Shown here in pieces: positions 1 through 9,398 of a stretch of 64,000 nucleotides of DNA. Source of the stretch: Gluconacetobacter sacchari (GTDB lineage Bacteria > Pseudomonadota > Alphaproteobacteria > Acetobacterales > Acetobacteraceae). Position numbers and translations under genes: made by a program. Numbering within the stretch: position 1 is the stretch's first letter; every line of letters starts with the position of its first letter. Location: positions 24,275-88,274 of the forward strand of contig NZ_JABEQJ010000020.1 in assembly GCF_014174255.1 (NCBI RefSeq), written 5' to 3'. The notes under the pieces are model-generated. The model searched no databases and had not been told where the DNA came from. It saw only the letters and a list, made by a program, of their open reading frames with translations.

Positions 1-99
1 CCTGGCTGCTGCTGAAATTCACCAGACTGCTCTGATCGCCCCCGCCGCCGGGCGCATCGGGTCACAGATAGAACCGATTCAAGCGTAAGGACTCACGCC

Positions 100-2289
100 A
101 TGGACAGCCAAGCCGAAAACCCGACTCACGCCGGGGACATGGACGGCTTCCCCGTCGCCGCGAAATCGCTGCTCTCCGAACGCCGGCTGCACACGCTCAA
201 GCAGGGCGACATGTTCGGCGTCTTCGACCAGACCGGCGACATTCTGTACGGCGACGGCATAGCGGACGGGCTGTATTTCCACGACACGCGCTATCTGTCT
301 GGCCTGTCGATGACCTTGCAGGGCAACCGGCCGATCCTGCTGTCCTCGACGGTGCGCGAGAACAACGTGATGCTGTCGGTCGACCTGACCAACACGGATA
401 TCGACGGCCCCGAAGGCACGCGCATGAACCACGACCTGCTGCATGTGCGCCGGTCCCGCTTCCTGTGGAACCGCGTCTGCTACGAGCGCGTCGAAATCCG
501 CAATTTCGACGTCGAGCCCCATACCGCCCTTCTCGATATCCGCTTCCTGGCCGATTTCGCCGATCTGTTCGAGGCCAGGGGCTCGACCCGCCCCCGGCGC
601 GGCACGATACGCGCGCCGCAAATCGAGGATTCCGAGGTCACGCTGTCCTATGACGGGCTGGACGACCGGCGCCGCACCACCCTGCTGCGCTTCTGGCCGC
701 CGCCGGCCGAACTGACGGCCCGCCACGCCGCCTTCCGCTTCGAGCTGCCGCCGGGGCACCGGGTGCTGATGCATTACGAGATCGAGTGCGATCCCACCGA
801 GCAGCACGACACCCAGCCCAACCGGCGCTTCCTGCGCGGCGCGGTCGAGGCCAGGCGAGCGCTGCGCCTGGCCTCGTCCCGGGCGGCGGCGATCGCGACC
901 TCCAACGAGATCTTCAACGAGGCCATCCGCCGCTGCGTCTGCGACATCTACATGCTGCTGACGGACAAGAAGACCGGCCCCTACCCCTATGCCGGCGTGC
1001 CCTGGTACAGCACCGCCTTCGGCCGCGACGCGCTGATCACCGCCATGCTGACCCTGTGGCTGGACCCGGAGATCGCGCGCGGCGTGCTCAACTACCTGGC
1101 CCGCCACCAGGCCCGCACCGAGGACCCCGCCGCCGACGCCGAGCCGGGCAAGATCCTGCACGAGGTCCGCCACGGCGAAATGGCCGAGCTGGGCGAGGTC
1201 CCGTTCCGCCATTATTACGGCTCGATCGATTCCACGCCGCTGTTCGTCATGCTGGCGGGCCAGTATCTGGACCGCACCGGCGACGTGGCGCTGATGACCA
1301 CGATCTGGCCGAACATCGAACGCGCGGTCGAATGGATCGACCGCTATGGCGACCGCGACGGCGACGGATTCGTCGAATATGGCCGCCGCAACTCCGACGG
1401 GCTGATCAACCAGGGCTGGAAGGACAGTTTCGACAGCATCTTCCACGCCGACGGCACGCTGGCCGAGGGGCCGATCGCGCTGTGCGAGGTCCAGGCCTAT
1501 GTCTACGCCGCCCGCCGCGCCGCCGCGACCATCGGCCGCCGCCTGGGCAAGACCGCCTATGCCGACCGGCAGGACCATCAGGCCGAGGCCCTGCGCGTCG
1601 CCTTCAACGCCCATTTCTGGGTCGAGGAGCTGGGCACCTACGCCCTGGCGCTGGACGGCGACAAGAGGCCCTGCCGCGTCCGCTCGTCGAACGCGGGCCA
1701 CATCCTGCTGACCGACATCGCGACGTCGGACCGCGTCCCCCGCCTGGTGGCGGGGCTGATGCACCGTTCCTCCTTCTCGGGCTGGGGCATCCGCACGATC
1801 CCCGAGGGCGAGGCCCGCTATAATCCGATGGCCTATCACAACGGCTCGGTCTGGCCGCACGACAATGCCCTGATCGGGCTCGGCCTGGCCCGCCACGGCT
1901 ATCGCGACGAGGCCGAACGCCTGTTCCGCGGCATGTTCGACGCCGCGTTCTATACCGACCTGCGGCGCCTGCCCGAACTGTTCTGCGGCTTCACCCGCAA
2001 CCGCGCCGAAGGCCCGGTGCGCTATCCGGTCGCCTGCTCGCCGCAGGCCTGGGCGGCGGCGACGCTGCCCGCGCTCATCCAGTCCACCCTGGGGCTCACG
2101 TTCGACCCGGCGGCCGTGGCGGTGCATTTCCAGCGCCCGCGCCTGCCCGAATTTCTCGATGAAATGACGCTGTACAACCTGGAGGTCGGCGGCGAGAAGG
2201 TCACGGTGCGCCTGGTCCGCGTGGATGAGGAAGTGGCGATCAACGTCGTGCGGCGCACCCAGACGATCCAGGTCCGGATCACCAATTGA
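100..2289 (+). CDS. Amylo-alpha-1,6-glucosidase / glycogen debranching family protein
   Basis: 729-residue protein of the bacterial glycogen-debranching family. Residues about 30-235 fit the GDE_N_bis N-terminal beta domain, where the run GLYFHDTRYLSG is typical. Residues about 260-700 fit the six-hairpin (alpha/alpha)6 glycosidase domain, with YGDRDGDGFVEYGRRNSDGL near residue 416 followed by NQGWKDS, the acidic region expected at the active site. It probably hydrolyses alpha-1,6 branches in glycogen-like glucan or a related alpha-glucoside in the cytoplasm; no signal peptide is seen. The ATG has AAGGA eight bases upstream. It stands alone, with a roughly 210-base gap before the next gene. 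The family call is firm; the exact substrate is inference. Confidence 0.9.
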   Translation: MDSQAENPTHAGDMDGFPVAAKSLLSERRLHTLKQGDMFGVFDQTGDILYGDGIADGLYFHDTRYLSGLSMTLQGNRPILLSSTVRENNVMLSVDLTNTDIDGPEGTRMNHDLLHVRRSRFLWNRVCYERVEIRNFDVEPHTALLDIRFLADFADLFEARGSTRPRRGTIRAPQIEDSEVTLSYDGLDDRRRTTLLRFWPPPAELTARHAAFRFELPPGHRVLMHYEIECDPTEQHDTQPNRRFLRGAVEARRALRLASSRAAAIATSNEIFNEAIRRCVCDIYMLLTDKKTGPYPYAGVPWYSTAFGRDALITAMLTLWLDPEIARGVLNYLARHQARTEDPAADAEPGKILHEVRHGEMAELGEVPFRHYYGSIDSTPLFVMLAGQYLDRTGDVALMTTIWPNIERAVEWIDRYGDRDGDGFVEYGRRNSDGLINQGWKDSFDSIFHADGTLAEGPIALCEVQAYVYAARRAAATIGRRLGKTAYADRQDHQAEALRVAFNAHFWVEELGTYALALDGDKRPCRVRSSNAGHILLTDIATSDRVPRLVAGLMHRSSFSGWGIRTIPEGEARYNPMAYHNGSVWPHDNALIGLGLARHGYRDEAERLFRGMFDAAFYTDLRRLPELFCGFTRNRAEGPVRYPVACSPQAWAAATLPALIQSTLGLTFDPAAVAVHFQRPRLPEFLDEMTLYNLEVGGEKVTVRLVRVDEEVAINVVRRTQTIQVRITN

Positions 2290-2500
2290 GATCGGCCCGG
2301 CACGCGCGATCATATTGCGCGGAAGTACGTCATTCTGTAAGGATTTAGCCTGGATTCCTCCTTTCAGACCTGAACCTCCGCACAGGACCGGGATGCGATC
2401 ACGATGCCGACGGCCGTTCCGACGCGCAAAAAGGATGCGGGCCCCTATTTTCGCCATAATCGGCACCGAATTTCTGGCTTTGCCCTGGGATGACCGCCCG

Positions 2501-3883
2501 ATGACCCGACCGAAGCAGGCCCGCTCCACCCGTCCGTCCCGGCGCATGGCGGAGCCTGCCGACGACCAGCCCCGATCGGCACGCACCGGGGTCGCCCTGC
2601 GCGTCGCCGGCGCGGTCGGCCTGTCCGGCCTGCTGGCCGCCTGCGCCACCAGCCCCGGCCGGCAGGTCCCGGTGATGCAGGAAGCCGCGGAATACCGCGC
2701 CCACGCCAAATCCTACTACGCCCCGCCCGGGCCGCCCGACGATCCGTGGGGCCCTTATATCATGGAGGCCTCCCGACGCTTCGACGTGCCCGATACCTGG
2801 ATCCGTTCGGTCATGCAGCGCGAATCCGGCGGCCAGCTCTACCGCAACGGGCAGTTCGTCACCTCCGCCCCCGGGGCGATGGGCCTGATGCAGCTCATGC
2901 CGCCGACCTATGACGAGATAAAGGCCCAATACGGGCTGGGCGACGATCCGTTCAATCCGCACGACAACATCATGGCCGGCACCGCCTATATCCGGCAGAT
3001 GTACGATATCTACGGCTCCCCCGGCTTCCTGGCCGCGTACAATACCGGGCCGGGCCGGCTCGACGATTTCCTGCTGCACAACCGCTCGCTGCCGCGCGAG
3101 ACGCGCAATTACGTCGCCGCGATCGGGCCGCAGATCGCCGGCATCACCCCCAATGTCCGCTCGCAGGCCGACCTGATGGTCGAGGCCCATGACGTGGCGC
3201 GCGGCCGCGTCTATGCCTCCGCGCAGACCTCCAGCCAGACCCGCTCGGTCCGTTCGGCCTGGGCCCACCGCATCGACCATCAGGATAATGACAGCCAGCC
3301 GATCCAGGTCGCCGAGGCCCCGGCCGATTCCGGCCCCGCCCCGGCGCCCGCCTATACGGCATGGAAAAACGTCGCCCCCGCCGGCCAGGGCACCTCGGCC
3401 GACGCGGTCCGCGCCGCCTGGGCCTCCCGCGTCCCGTCCGCTCCGGCCCCTTCTGCCGTGGCTCCTTCCACCGCGCTCCCCTCCGCTCCGGTCGCCATCG
3501 CCTCCGCGTCTCCGCCGCCGGTCGCCGCCCCGTCCCACCGCCCGGCCGCTCGCGGCTTCCAGTTCGTCCCCCCGGCAATGGCCGAGCCCGCGCCGCTGCT
3601 GCGGCGCGGCAGCCTGGCGCCCGCCCAGCATGACTGGGCGATCCAGGTCGGCGCCTTCGGCTCGGCCTCGCAGGCCACGCAGGCGGCGGGCCATGCGCGC
3701 AGCCGCGCCGCCGGCGTGCTGGGCGCCGCTCGCCCGCAGGTCGCCGGCGTCCACGCGCCGCACGGCATGCTCTATCGCGCGCGGCTGACCGGCCTGTCGC
3801 ACGACGCGGCGGTCGAAGCCTGCCATCGCCTGTCGACGGGCGCGGACAATTGCGTCATCATTTCCCCTGACTCGCGGTCCTGA
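2501..3883 (+). CDS. Lytic transglycosylase lipoprotein with SLT and SPOR domains
   Basis: 460 residues from the ATG at 2501. The frame is open further upstream, but this start places a lipobox (LSGLLAAC, Cys48) at the end of a hydrophobic stretch, so the protein should be an outer-membrane lipoprotein. Residues about 85-205 form a soluble-lytic-transglycosylase domain with the catalytic Glu in QRESGG (E108), then GAMGLMQLMP and AAYNTGPG motifs. A long Pro/Ala-rich linker follows, and residues about 378-457 are a SPOR peptidoglycan-binding domain starting DWAIQVGAF. It should cleave murein, likely at septal denuded glycan bound by SPOR. The SLT-plus-SPOR fusion with a low-complexity linker is the notable architecture. 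Confidence 0.88.
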   Translation: MTRPKQARSTRPSRRMAEPADDQPRSARTGVALRVAGAVGLSGLLAACATSPGRQVPVMQEAAEYRAHAKSYYAPPGPPDDPWGPYIMEASRRFDVPDTWIRSVMQRESGGQLYRNGQFVTSAPGAMGLMQLMPPTYDEIKAQYGLGDDPFNPHDNIMAGTAYIRQMYDIYGSPGFLAAYNTGPGRLDDFLLHNRSLPRETRNYVAAIGPQIAGITPNVRSQADLMVEAHDVARGRVYASAQTSSQTRSVRSAWAHRIDHQDNDSQPIQVAEAPADSGPAPAPAYTAWKNVAPAGQGTSADAVRAAWASRVPSAPAPSAVAPSTALPSAPVAIASASPPPVAAPSHRPAARGFQFVPPAMAEPAPLLRRGSLAPAQHDWAIQVGAFGSASQATQAAGHARSRAAGVLGAARPQVAGVHAPHGMLYRARLTGLSHDAAVEACHRLSTGADNCVIISPDSRS

Positions 3884-3912
3884 TCGCGCGCCTCCGGTCG
3901 AAAGGTACGCCC

Positions 3913-4506
3913 ATGCTCCGCTCCGATATCCTCCGCTGCGCCACCAGGCTGGGCATGGCGCTGCCCGTGGCGATGGCCCTGTCCTACATGGCGGTCACGT
4001 CGCTCTCGCCCGCGCGGGCGGCCCTGCCTCTGGGCAGCACCGCGCCGCTGTTCGACGCCCCCGCCAGCCTGGGCGGCAAGCAGTTCCGCTTCTCGCTGGC
4101 CGAGGCCCTGAAAAAGGGTCCGGTGGTGCTGTATTTCTACCCGGCGGCCTTCACGCGCGGCTGCACGATCGAGGCCCATGATTTCGCCGACGCGATGGAC
4201 CAGTTCCAGGCGCTGGGCGCCACGGTCATCGGCGTATCGATGGACGATATCGCAAAGCTCGACCGCTTCTCGGTCAGCGAATGCCGCAGCCGCTTTCCCG
4301 TGGCGTCGGACCCGGCCGGCAAGATCGCCAGTTCCTACGATTCCAAGATGCCGCTGCTGCATTACGCCAACCGCACGTCATACGTGATCGCGCCGAACGG
4401 CCATATCCTCTACGCCTATAGCGCCATGGCCCCCGAGGGCCATATCAGCGGCACGCTGGCTGCCCTGCGCGCCTGGAAATCGGTCGCGAAACCCGCCCAA
4501 CCCTAA
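3913..4506 (+). CDS. Exported peroxiredoxin (AhpC/TSA, BCP-like)
   Basis: 197 residues. An N-terminal hydrophobic segment ends at SPARA-ALP (about residue 36), predicting export to the periplasm. The thioredoxin-fold peroxiredoxin domain carries the peroxidatic cysteine in FYPAAFTRGCTIEAHDF (C84). The BCP-type resolving cysteine five residues later is absent (His instead). A second cysteine at C124 (SECRSRFP) could resolve the sulfenate. It should reduce peroxides using a thiol donor. It follows the transglycosylase by 29 bases and may be co-transcribed. The peroxiredoxin assignment is strong; the periplasmic location rests on the signal peptide alone. Confidence 0.88.
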   Translation: MLRSDILRCATRLGMALPVAMALSYMAVTSLSPARAALPLGSTAPLFDAPASLGGKQFRFSLAEALKKGPVVLYFYPAAFTRGCTIEAHDFADAMDQFQALGATVIGVSMDDIAKLDRFSVSECRSRFPVASDPAGKIASSYDSKMPLLHYANRTSYVIAPNGHILYAYSAMAPEGHISGTLAALRAWKSVAKPAQP

Positions 4507-4526
4507 GCACAGCACCAGCCGGGCGC

Positions 4527-5057
4527 TCAGGAAACCGACTTCGCCCGGCCCATCACCGCCAGGCACCGGTCCCGCACGGCGCGCAATCCGCCCTCACGCA
4601 CCTGCCGCAACGCAGCCCGGGTGCGCCGGACATAGCCTTTCATGTCCGGCACCTCGTCATGCATGAACGGGCGGGCACAAACCCGCGCCGGATCCAGCGC
4701 CGGCGTCCCGGGGTCCAGCAGCGGCAGCACAAGGCGCGGGTTCAGCGGCAGCGCCAGGGCCAGCGCCGCCGAAACCGCCGGCCCGCTATCGGCATCCAGT
4801 CCCGGCGCCATCGCCGGCACCAGCGCCAGCCACGCCGGGTCCGCCGCCGCGATCCCGTCGGTCACGGTATCGAACATATCGTTGTCGGCCAGCGCCCCCA
4901 GCGCCGGCCCCGCCCCATCCGCCCGGATCGACGCCGCGACGCTGCCGGGCGTTGGCGCGCCCTGCCCCGCCGGTTGACCTGCCGGCGCAGCCCAGGCCGG
5001 CGACAGCGCGAACAGCGACGACAGAACAAGGCAAGGAAGCAATCCGCATTGTCTCAT
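4527..5057 (-). CDS. Small secreted protein of unknown function
   Basis: 176 residues if translation starts at the Met (MRQCGLLPCLVLSSLFALSP) that gives a clean signal peptide ending near AWA-AP. The upstream part of the open frame is Arg-rich and unlikely to be coding. The mature part is Ala/Pro/Leu-rich with two cysteines (VCARPF and DRCLAV) that could form a disulfide, and an Arg-rich C-terminal helix. I recognise no domain. It is convergent with the peroxiredoxin (20-base gap) and lies downstream of the NnrU-like gene on the same strand. Codon use matches the neighbours, so it is probably real. Confidence 0.6.
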   Translation of the reverse strand: MRQCGLLPCLVLSSLFALSPAWAAPAGQPAGQGAPTPGSVAASIRADGAGPALGALADNDMFDTVTDGIAAADPAWLALVPAMAPGLDADSGPAVSAALALALPLNPRLVLPLLDPGTPALDPARVCARPFMHDEVPDMKGYVRRTRAALRQVREGGLRAVRDRCLAVMGRAKSVS

Positions 5058-5146
5058 CACATGATCATGAGCGAAACGGGCTTCCTTGCAAAGCGAACGT
5101 TGGCGCGCGCGGTACGCGCGACCCCGGCCACGAGCACCGGAGCCAA

Positions 5147-5842
5147 TCACCCAAGCCAGCGCCAGATACCAGCCGGCCACCCGGCCAGCGGACTATGCGC
5201 CCAGGTCGCCGCCAGCCAGACGACAGTGCCGCCAAGGACGGCATGGGGGCCGAACCCGCCGAACCGCGCGCGCCCCTGCGCGATGGCGAGGAACGGCAGG
5301 GCGCTGGTACGCGCCTGCCATGCCGGCCAGCCGAGCGGGTCCAGCAGCATTTTCTTCCGATCCTGCATGGCCGTCCCCACCAGCGAGAGGAAGATGATGG
5401 CACCGCACAGAATGAAGTTCTTGGTGATCGGCCACACCATGATGTGGCACCCGCCCCAGATCGCGAAGGACCACAGCATGGGGTGCCGGGTGACGCCGTA
5501 GACGCCGCGCGCCGGCGTCATCGCCACCTGCACGCGGGCGCCGGGCAGCGCCGGGTTCCCGATCAGCGAGCCCATGAGCAGGATGGAGGCAACCAGCATC
5601 GCCACGGTGGCAAGCCCCCACAGGCCGTCCCCCACCGCCCACGCCGGTTCGGTGGCCGGCGCGGCGCTGTACGCCCAGGCCAGGGCACCGAGCGTAACGA
5701 CGGCCACGAGCGAATAGAGGCCAGCGAACGCCTTCTCGCCGAGCACCGAAACCAGCGGGCGCCGCAGCGGATGCGACAGGGCCAAATGTGTCCCGACGAA
5801 TGCGACCGCGGCCGCCAGCACCATTCCCGCGCCATCGATCAT
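5147..5842 (-). CDS. NnrU-like integral membrane protein
   Basis: 231 residues with about six hydrophobic segments. The motif VTRHPMLWSFAIWGGCHI and the early HLALSHPLRRPLV match the NnrU family, first named from nitrite/nitric-oxide metabolism in alphaproteobacteria and also resembling isoprenylcysteine methyltransferase-like membrane folds (established knowledge of the family). The real function is unknown. The nitrate assimilation genes are 28 kb away, so the neighbourhood gives no direct support for a role in nitrogen oxide metabolism. The start ATG at 5842 is the first in frame and fits the first membrane helix. Confidence 0.82.
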   Translation of the reverse strand: MIDGAGMVLAAAVAFVGTHLALSHPLRRPLVSVLGEKAFAGLYSLVAVVTLGALAWAYSAAPATEPAWAVGDGLWGLATVAMLVASILLMGSLIGNPALPGARVQVAMTPARGVYGVTRHPMLWSFAIWGGCHIMVWPITKNFILCGAIIFLSLVGTAMQDRKKMLLDPLGWPAWQARTSALPFLAIAQGRARFGGFGPHAVLGGTVVWLAATWAHSPLAGWPAGIWRWLG

Positions 5843-5882
5843 CCATGCTCTCCCGTCAGCCGGTTCTCAAACGCCGCGGCGT

Positions 5883-6815
5883 TCACGTCATGCCTTCGCC
5901 CGGCGCGGAATCCACCACCACCAGCGCATCCCCCGCGACCGGCGAGGGCGTCCGGTCGCGCGGCAGCAACGCCCGGAAGCGGCCGTCATAACTGGCCGCC
6001 TGTTCATATTGCGCGTCGAGCAATCCATGCCGGTCCATGAACCGGTTCAGCGCCGCCGGAATGCGCACGCACCCTTCCGATGCCGGATGCCCCAGCCGCG
6101 CCTCCAGGAAATCCGGATCGGTCGCGTGAATCTCCAGGCGGATCTGCCCCTGCTCCCGATCGGCCCGCCAGCCCTTCACCGCCCATTGCCAGCCCATGTC
6201 CCACACCCGCATGCCGCGCGCGCCCAACCCGCGAATCCCATGCTCGTTGCGCGTGCCCTCGGCCCGATAGCCCAGCCGATCGGGCGAATTGATGAACACG
6301 CCGGTCGGCGTCAGATAATAATATTTCCGCCCCGCCTGCCCGGTCGAAACACGGGTGCCGCCCAACGCCACCCAGGCATCGTCGTCCGGCAGCGCCAGCA
6401 CGAAGCAGACCCGCTGCACATGCGGATTGCGATCCACCACCATCAATATCTGCGCCCGGTCGATCGTGACATTGGCCCGCGCCAATTGCGCCCGCGCCAG
6501 CGCCACCCACCGCTCGGCATCCTTGGGCGACGCCGTCTGAAAATGCGGAATCTCGTGTCGCATGGCCTCCAGCAGATGCCGCGCCTCCCCCCTGGCGGCC
6601 GCGTCGTCGAGCGCCGGCAGGGGCGGAATATCGATCGCCGGGCTCTCCGGCTCCGCAGGTCCCGCCGGGGGCGGGGCCACGACCGGCGGCGTCGCGGCCT
6701 CGGGCAGCAAAGGCATCGGGTCGGCAAAAGCGGCATCGGCCGCCGGCAACAGGAAAAGGAACGCCAGGAAACCGGCCCCCAACCGTGGAACCGTCACCGG
6801 AAAAACTGTCCGCAT
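5883..6815 (-). CDS. L,D-transpeptidase (YkuD family), exported
   Basis: 310 residues with a signal peptide (hydrophobic FLAFLFLLPAADAAFA) followed by a Pro-rich spacer. The YkuD catalytic motif is clear: a histidine in EIHATDPDF and then GHPASEGCVRIP, with the nucleophile cysteine near residue 249. The typical substrate-side segment YYYLTPTGVFINSPDRLGYR also fits. It should form 3-3 cross-links in peptidoglycan or attach proteins to it in the periplasm. It ends 40 bases before the NnrU-like start on the same strand and may share its transcript. Which L,D-transpeptidase reaction it performs cannot be told from sequence. Confidence 0.88.
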   Translation of the reverse strand: MRTVFPVTVPRLGAGFLAFLFLLPAADAAFADPMPLLPEAATPPVVAPPPAGPAEPESPAIDIPPLPALDDAAARGEARHLLEAMRHEIPHFQTASPKDAERWVALARAQLARANVTIDRAQILMVVDRNPHVQRVCFVLALPDDDAWVALGGTRVSTGQAGRKYYYLTPTGVFINSPDRLGYRAEGTRNEHGIRGLGARGMRVWDMGWQWAVKGWRADREQGQIRLEIHATDPDFLEARLGHPASEGCVRIPAALNRFMDRHGLLDAQYEQAASYDGRFRALLPRDRTPSPVAGDALVVVDSAPGEGMT

Positions 6816-6957
6816 GCTTCCCCTCTCCGTCCGGGCCGCCGCGTCAGCCCAACCGCACCCGGTCTAGACGCCCGGAAAGCCCCGCCGTTCCCACACCGGC
6901 CCCACGGAACGACGCGCATCATATCATGTCCACCGCCCGTCGAACATGCGCCCTCCT

Positions 6958-9372
6958 CTACCCTGCTCTCAGGGACTCCGCCGGCGGATTGGCCGCCGCC
7001 CTCACCGTCTGCCCAAGCACGGTCAGCAACGCGATCAGCGCGGCACCTCCAGCCGCGATCACGAACGGCCACGGCGTCAGCGCGATCCGCTGGTCGAACC
7101 CCGACAGCCACCGGCTCATGAACAGCCACGCCACCGGCCACGCAATCAGGTTCGCGATCAACACCGGCCGGAGAAACTCGCCCACCAGCAGCGCCAGGAT
7201 CTGCCGGCGACCGGCTCCGAGCACCTTACGCACGCCGATTTCGTGCTGGCGGCGCGACACGTTGAACGATGACAGGCCGAACAAGCCCAGACACGCAATG
7301 CCGATCGCCACAGCGGAACCGATGCCAAACAGCGCGCCGTAACTCCAGTCCGCGCGGAAATCGACGGCGAAGATGTCGGTCACCTCCCGAGCCGAGAACG
7401 GAACATCCGGCGCAATACGCGCCCAGGCGGAGCGCAGCCGCGCCATCTCCTCGGCCCGGGACGCGCCCTCATAGCGAATGATCGCCGCCACATAGTCGAA
7501 TGACCCCGACCGCCCGAAATACAACAGTGGGCTCATCGGATCATGCGCATCGCCAAACCGGATATCGTCGATCACTCCGATGATGCGATCGTTGTGCGCG
7601 GTGTCATCCGCCCGCAATTCCTGTCCCACCGCAGCCTCTGGCGACGCAAAGCCGAACCGTTCCGCCGTCAGGCGCGAGATGACGATGCTGGTGCCCGCCC
7701 CCTCCTGCTCCGAACCGGCATGATAATCATTGCCCTGATGCTCGTCGAACAGACGCCCCGCCACCAGTTTCGCGCCGATCGTCTCGAAATATCCCGGCGC
7801 GGCGCGGCCCCATCGTACCGAGATCCGCCTGTCGCTGCCGGGGCGACGCCAAAGGTTGCTGTCGATGGTGTGGTGGGGGTACATGTCCGATCGTGTCGCA
7901 CTCCGCACCCCCGGCACATCGGCCAACCGGCGCACGATCTCCGCCTGCCGCGCCGTCAGACTGGAATCGGCCAGTGCATCGATGACGATCACGCCGTCCT
8001 TGGCGATCCCACGGTCCATCACCCGGACAAACGCCGCCTGATCGGTCATTACAAGAGTGCAGACCGCCAGCACGATCGCAAACCCGAACTGCAACACCAC
8101 CAGCGCGCTGCGCAGCATGCTCTCGACCCGTCCGCCCGCCGGCATCCGGCTGGCGGCCAGCACGGCGGCCGGACGAAACGACGACAGGACCAGCGCGGGA
8201 TAGATCCCGGCCACGATCCCCACGATCAGAACGATCAGCACCGACACCGGCAGCACATAGGTCCAGTCGAAGGCGATATTCCATCCACCCAGCATGTTGA
8301 CCCATCGCAACGAAAGCTCGGTCAACGCCAGCCCCACCAAGACCGCCATTGCAACCAGCGCCACGGCATCGCCCATGAAGCGCCCGATCAACGCCCGCCG
8401 GGTCGCCCCCAGCACCTTGCGCATCGCAACCTCACGCGCCCGCAATGCCGCCCGCGCGGTGGCCAGATTGACGTAATTCACGATCGCGGTCGCCAATGCC
8501 GCCAGCCCGACCAACCCCAGAATATCGATCAGCCGGCGGCTGACGCCCCCTTCGCCGATGGCTGCATTATGGAAATGCACGGCGTGCAACGGCACCAGCG
8601 TCAATCCGCCATCGCCATAGACGAAACGGATCAGGCTTTCCGTCCAACCGGCAGGATGCCGATACGGAAATCCGCGCAATCCGGCGGCGATACGCGGCAC
8701 CGCCCTGGGATCGTCGATCCGCACCCACACATGGCCCCACTGGCTGCCCCAGTTGTGAAACGGCAGTTTTTCCAGCCATGCACTGGGAAAGACCATGATA
8801 ATCCCGAAATCACTGGTCGCGTTGGGCGGCGGATCGGCGACGATGGCCGAGACGATTTCATCCTCGCCGCTATTATCGATCCGCATCCGCCGGCCGATCG
8901 CATGGATGGTGCCGAAATATTTCCGCGCCATCGTCGCCGACAGCACGACCTTGCCAGGGCCATCGAGCGCCGTCGCCTTGTTGCCCTCCAGCATCGGCAG
9001 GTCGAAGACGGACATGAAATTCCGATCGGTCAGCGTCACCATATCCTGCTCCAGTACCGGCCCCGCTCGAACCGGCATCGGAGTCTCGATAATACGCAGC
9101 ACCTGATTGATTTCCGGAAAATCCTGCTTCATGAACGGAACCGGCACGAAGCTGATCCAGGAATTCTCATAGGGCGCCCGCCCCGCCGGGCGCAGATCAT
9201 CATCGACCTGATAGATATGCGACGCACCGGGCAGGTAACTGTCGTACTCGTATTCGTATCGCACGATCAGCATCATCGTCAGAAAGACGGCGACCCCCAG
9301 CCCCAACCCCAGCAGGTTGAGCGCGCCATAGAGCCCACGCCGGGGCAGAATCCCGAAACCGGATGCAAACAT
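6958..9372 (-). CDS. FtsX-type ABC transporter permease (third of three)
   Basis: 804 residues. The start is placed at MFASGFGILP because GGGAGG lies six bases upstream; an ATG eight codons earlier lacks a ribosome-binding site. Layout: a first membrane helix at about 15-35, a MacB-type periplasmic domain to about 270, three helices to about 400 (SRRLIDILGLVGLAALATAI, then ARAALRAREVAMRKVLGA), then a second half with the same plan ending in three helices with RRQHEIGVRKVLGAG. It is thus a duplicated FtsX permease without its own ATPase. It is the last gene of the efflux operon, 27 bases after the TolC gene, and is more diverged from the two other permeases than they are from each other. Confidence 0.85.
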   Translation of the reverse strand: MFASGFGILPRRGLYGALNLLGLGLGVAVFLTMMLIVRYEYEYDSYLPGASHIYQVDDDLRPAGRAPYENSWISFVPVPFMKQDFPEINQVLRIIETPMPVRAGPVLEQDMVTLTDRNFMSVFDLPMLEGNKATALDGPGKVVLSATMARKYFGTIHAIGRRMRIDNSGEDEIVSAIVADPPPNATSDFGIIMVFPSAWLEKLPFHNWGSQWGHVWVRIDDPRAVPRIAAGLRGFPYRHPAGWTESLIRFVYGDGGLTLVPLHAVHFHNAAIGEGGVSRRLIDILGLVGLAALATAIVNYVNLATARAALRAREVAMRKVLGATRRALIGRFMGDAVALVAMAVLVGLALTELSLRWVNMLGGWNIAFDWTYVLPVSVLIVLIVGIVAGIYPALVLSSFRPAAVLAASRMPAGGRVESMLRSALVVLQFGFAIVLAVCTLVMTDQAAFVRVMDRGIAKDGVIVIDALADSSLTARQAEIVRRLADVPGVRSATRSDMYPHHTIDSNLWRRPGSDRRISVRWGRAAPGYFETIGAKLVAGRLFDEHQGNDYHAGSEQEGAGTSIVISRLTAERFGFASPEAAVGQELRADDTAHNDRIIGVIDDIRFGDAHDPMSPLLYFGRSGSFDYVAAIIRYEGASRAEEMARLRSAWARIAPDVPFSAREVTDIFAVDFRADWSYGALFGIGSAVAIGIACLGLFGLSSFNVSRRQHEIGVRKVLGAGRRQILALLVGEFLRPVLIANLIAWPVAWLFMSRWLSGFDQRIALTPWPFVIAAGGAALIALLTVLGQTVRAAANPPAESLRAG

Positions 9373-9398
9373 CGCCAGCCCTCCCGCACCCGCCATTT

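Noticed and set aside
1..99. Possible 3' end of an upstream gene (a frame ending WLLLKFTRLL then TGA at 33-35)
   Set aside because: Only ten codons are visible and another frame is equally open, so neither strand nor frame can be decided.
79..2709. Long open frame antisense to the debranching enzyme and transglycosylase
   Set aside because: It mirrors the codon pattern of the plus-strand genes in high-GC DNA and has no recognisable domain.
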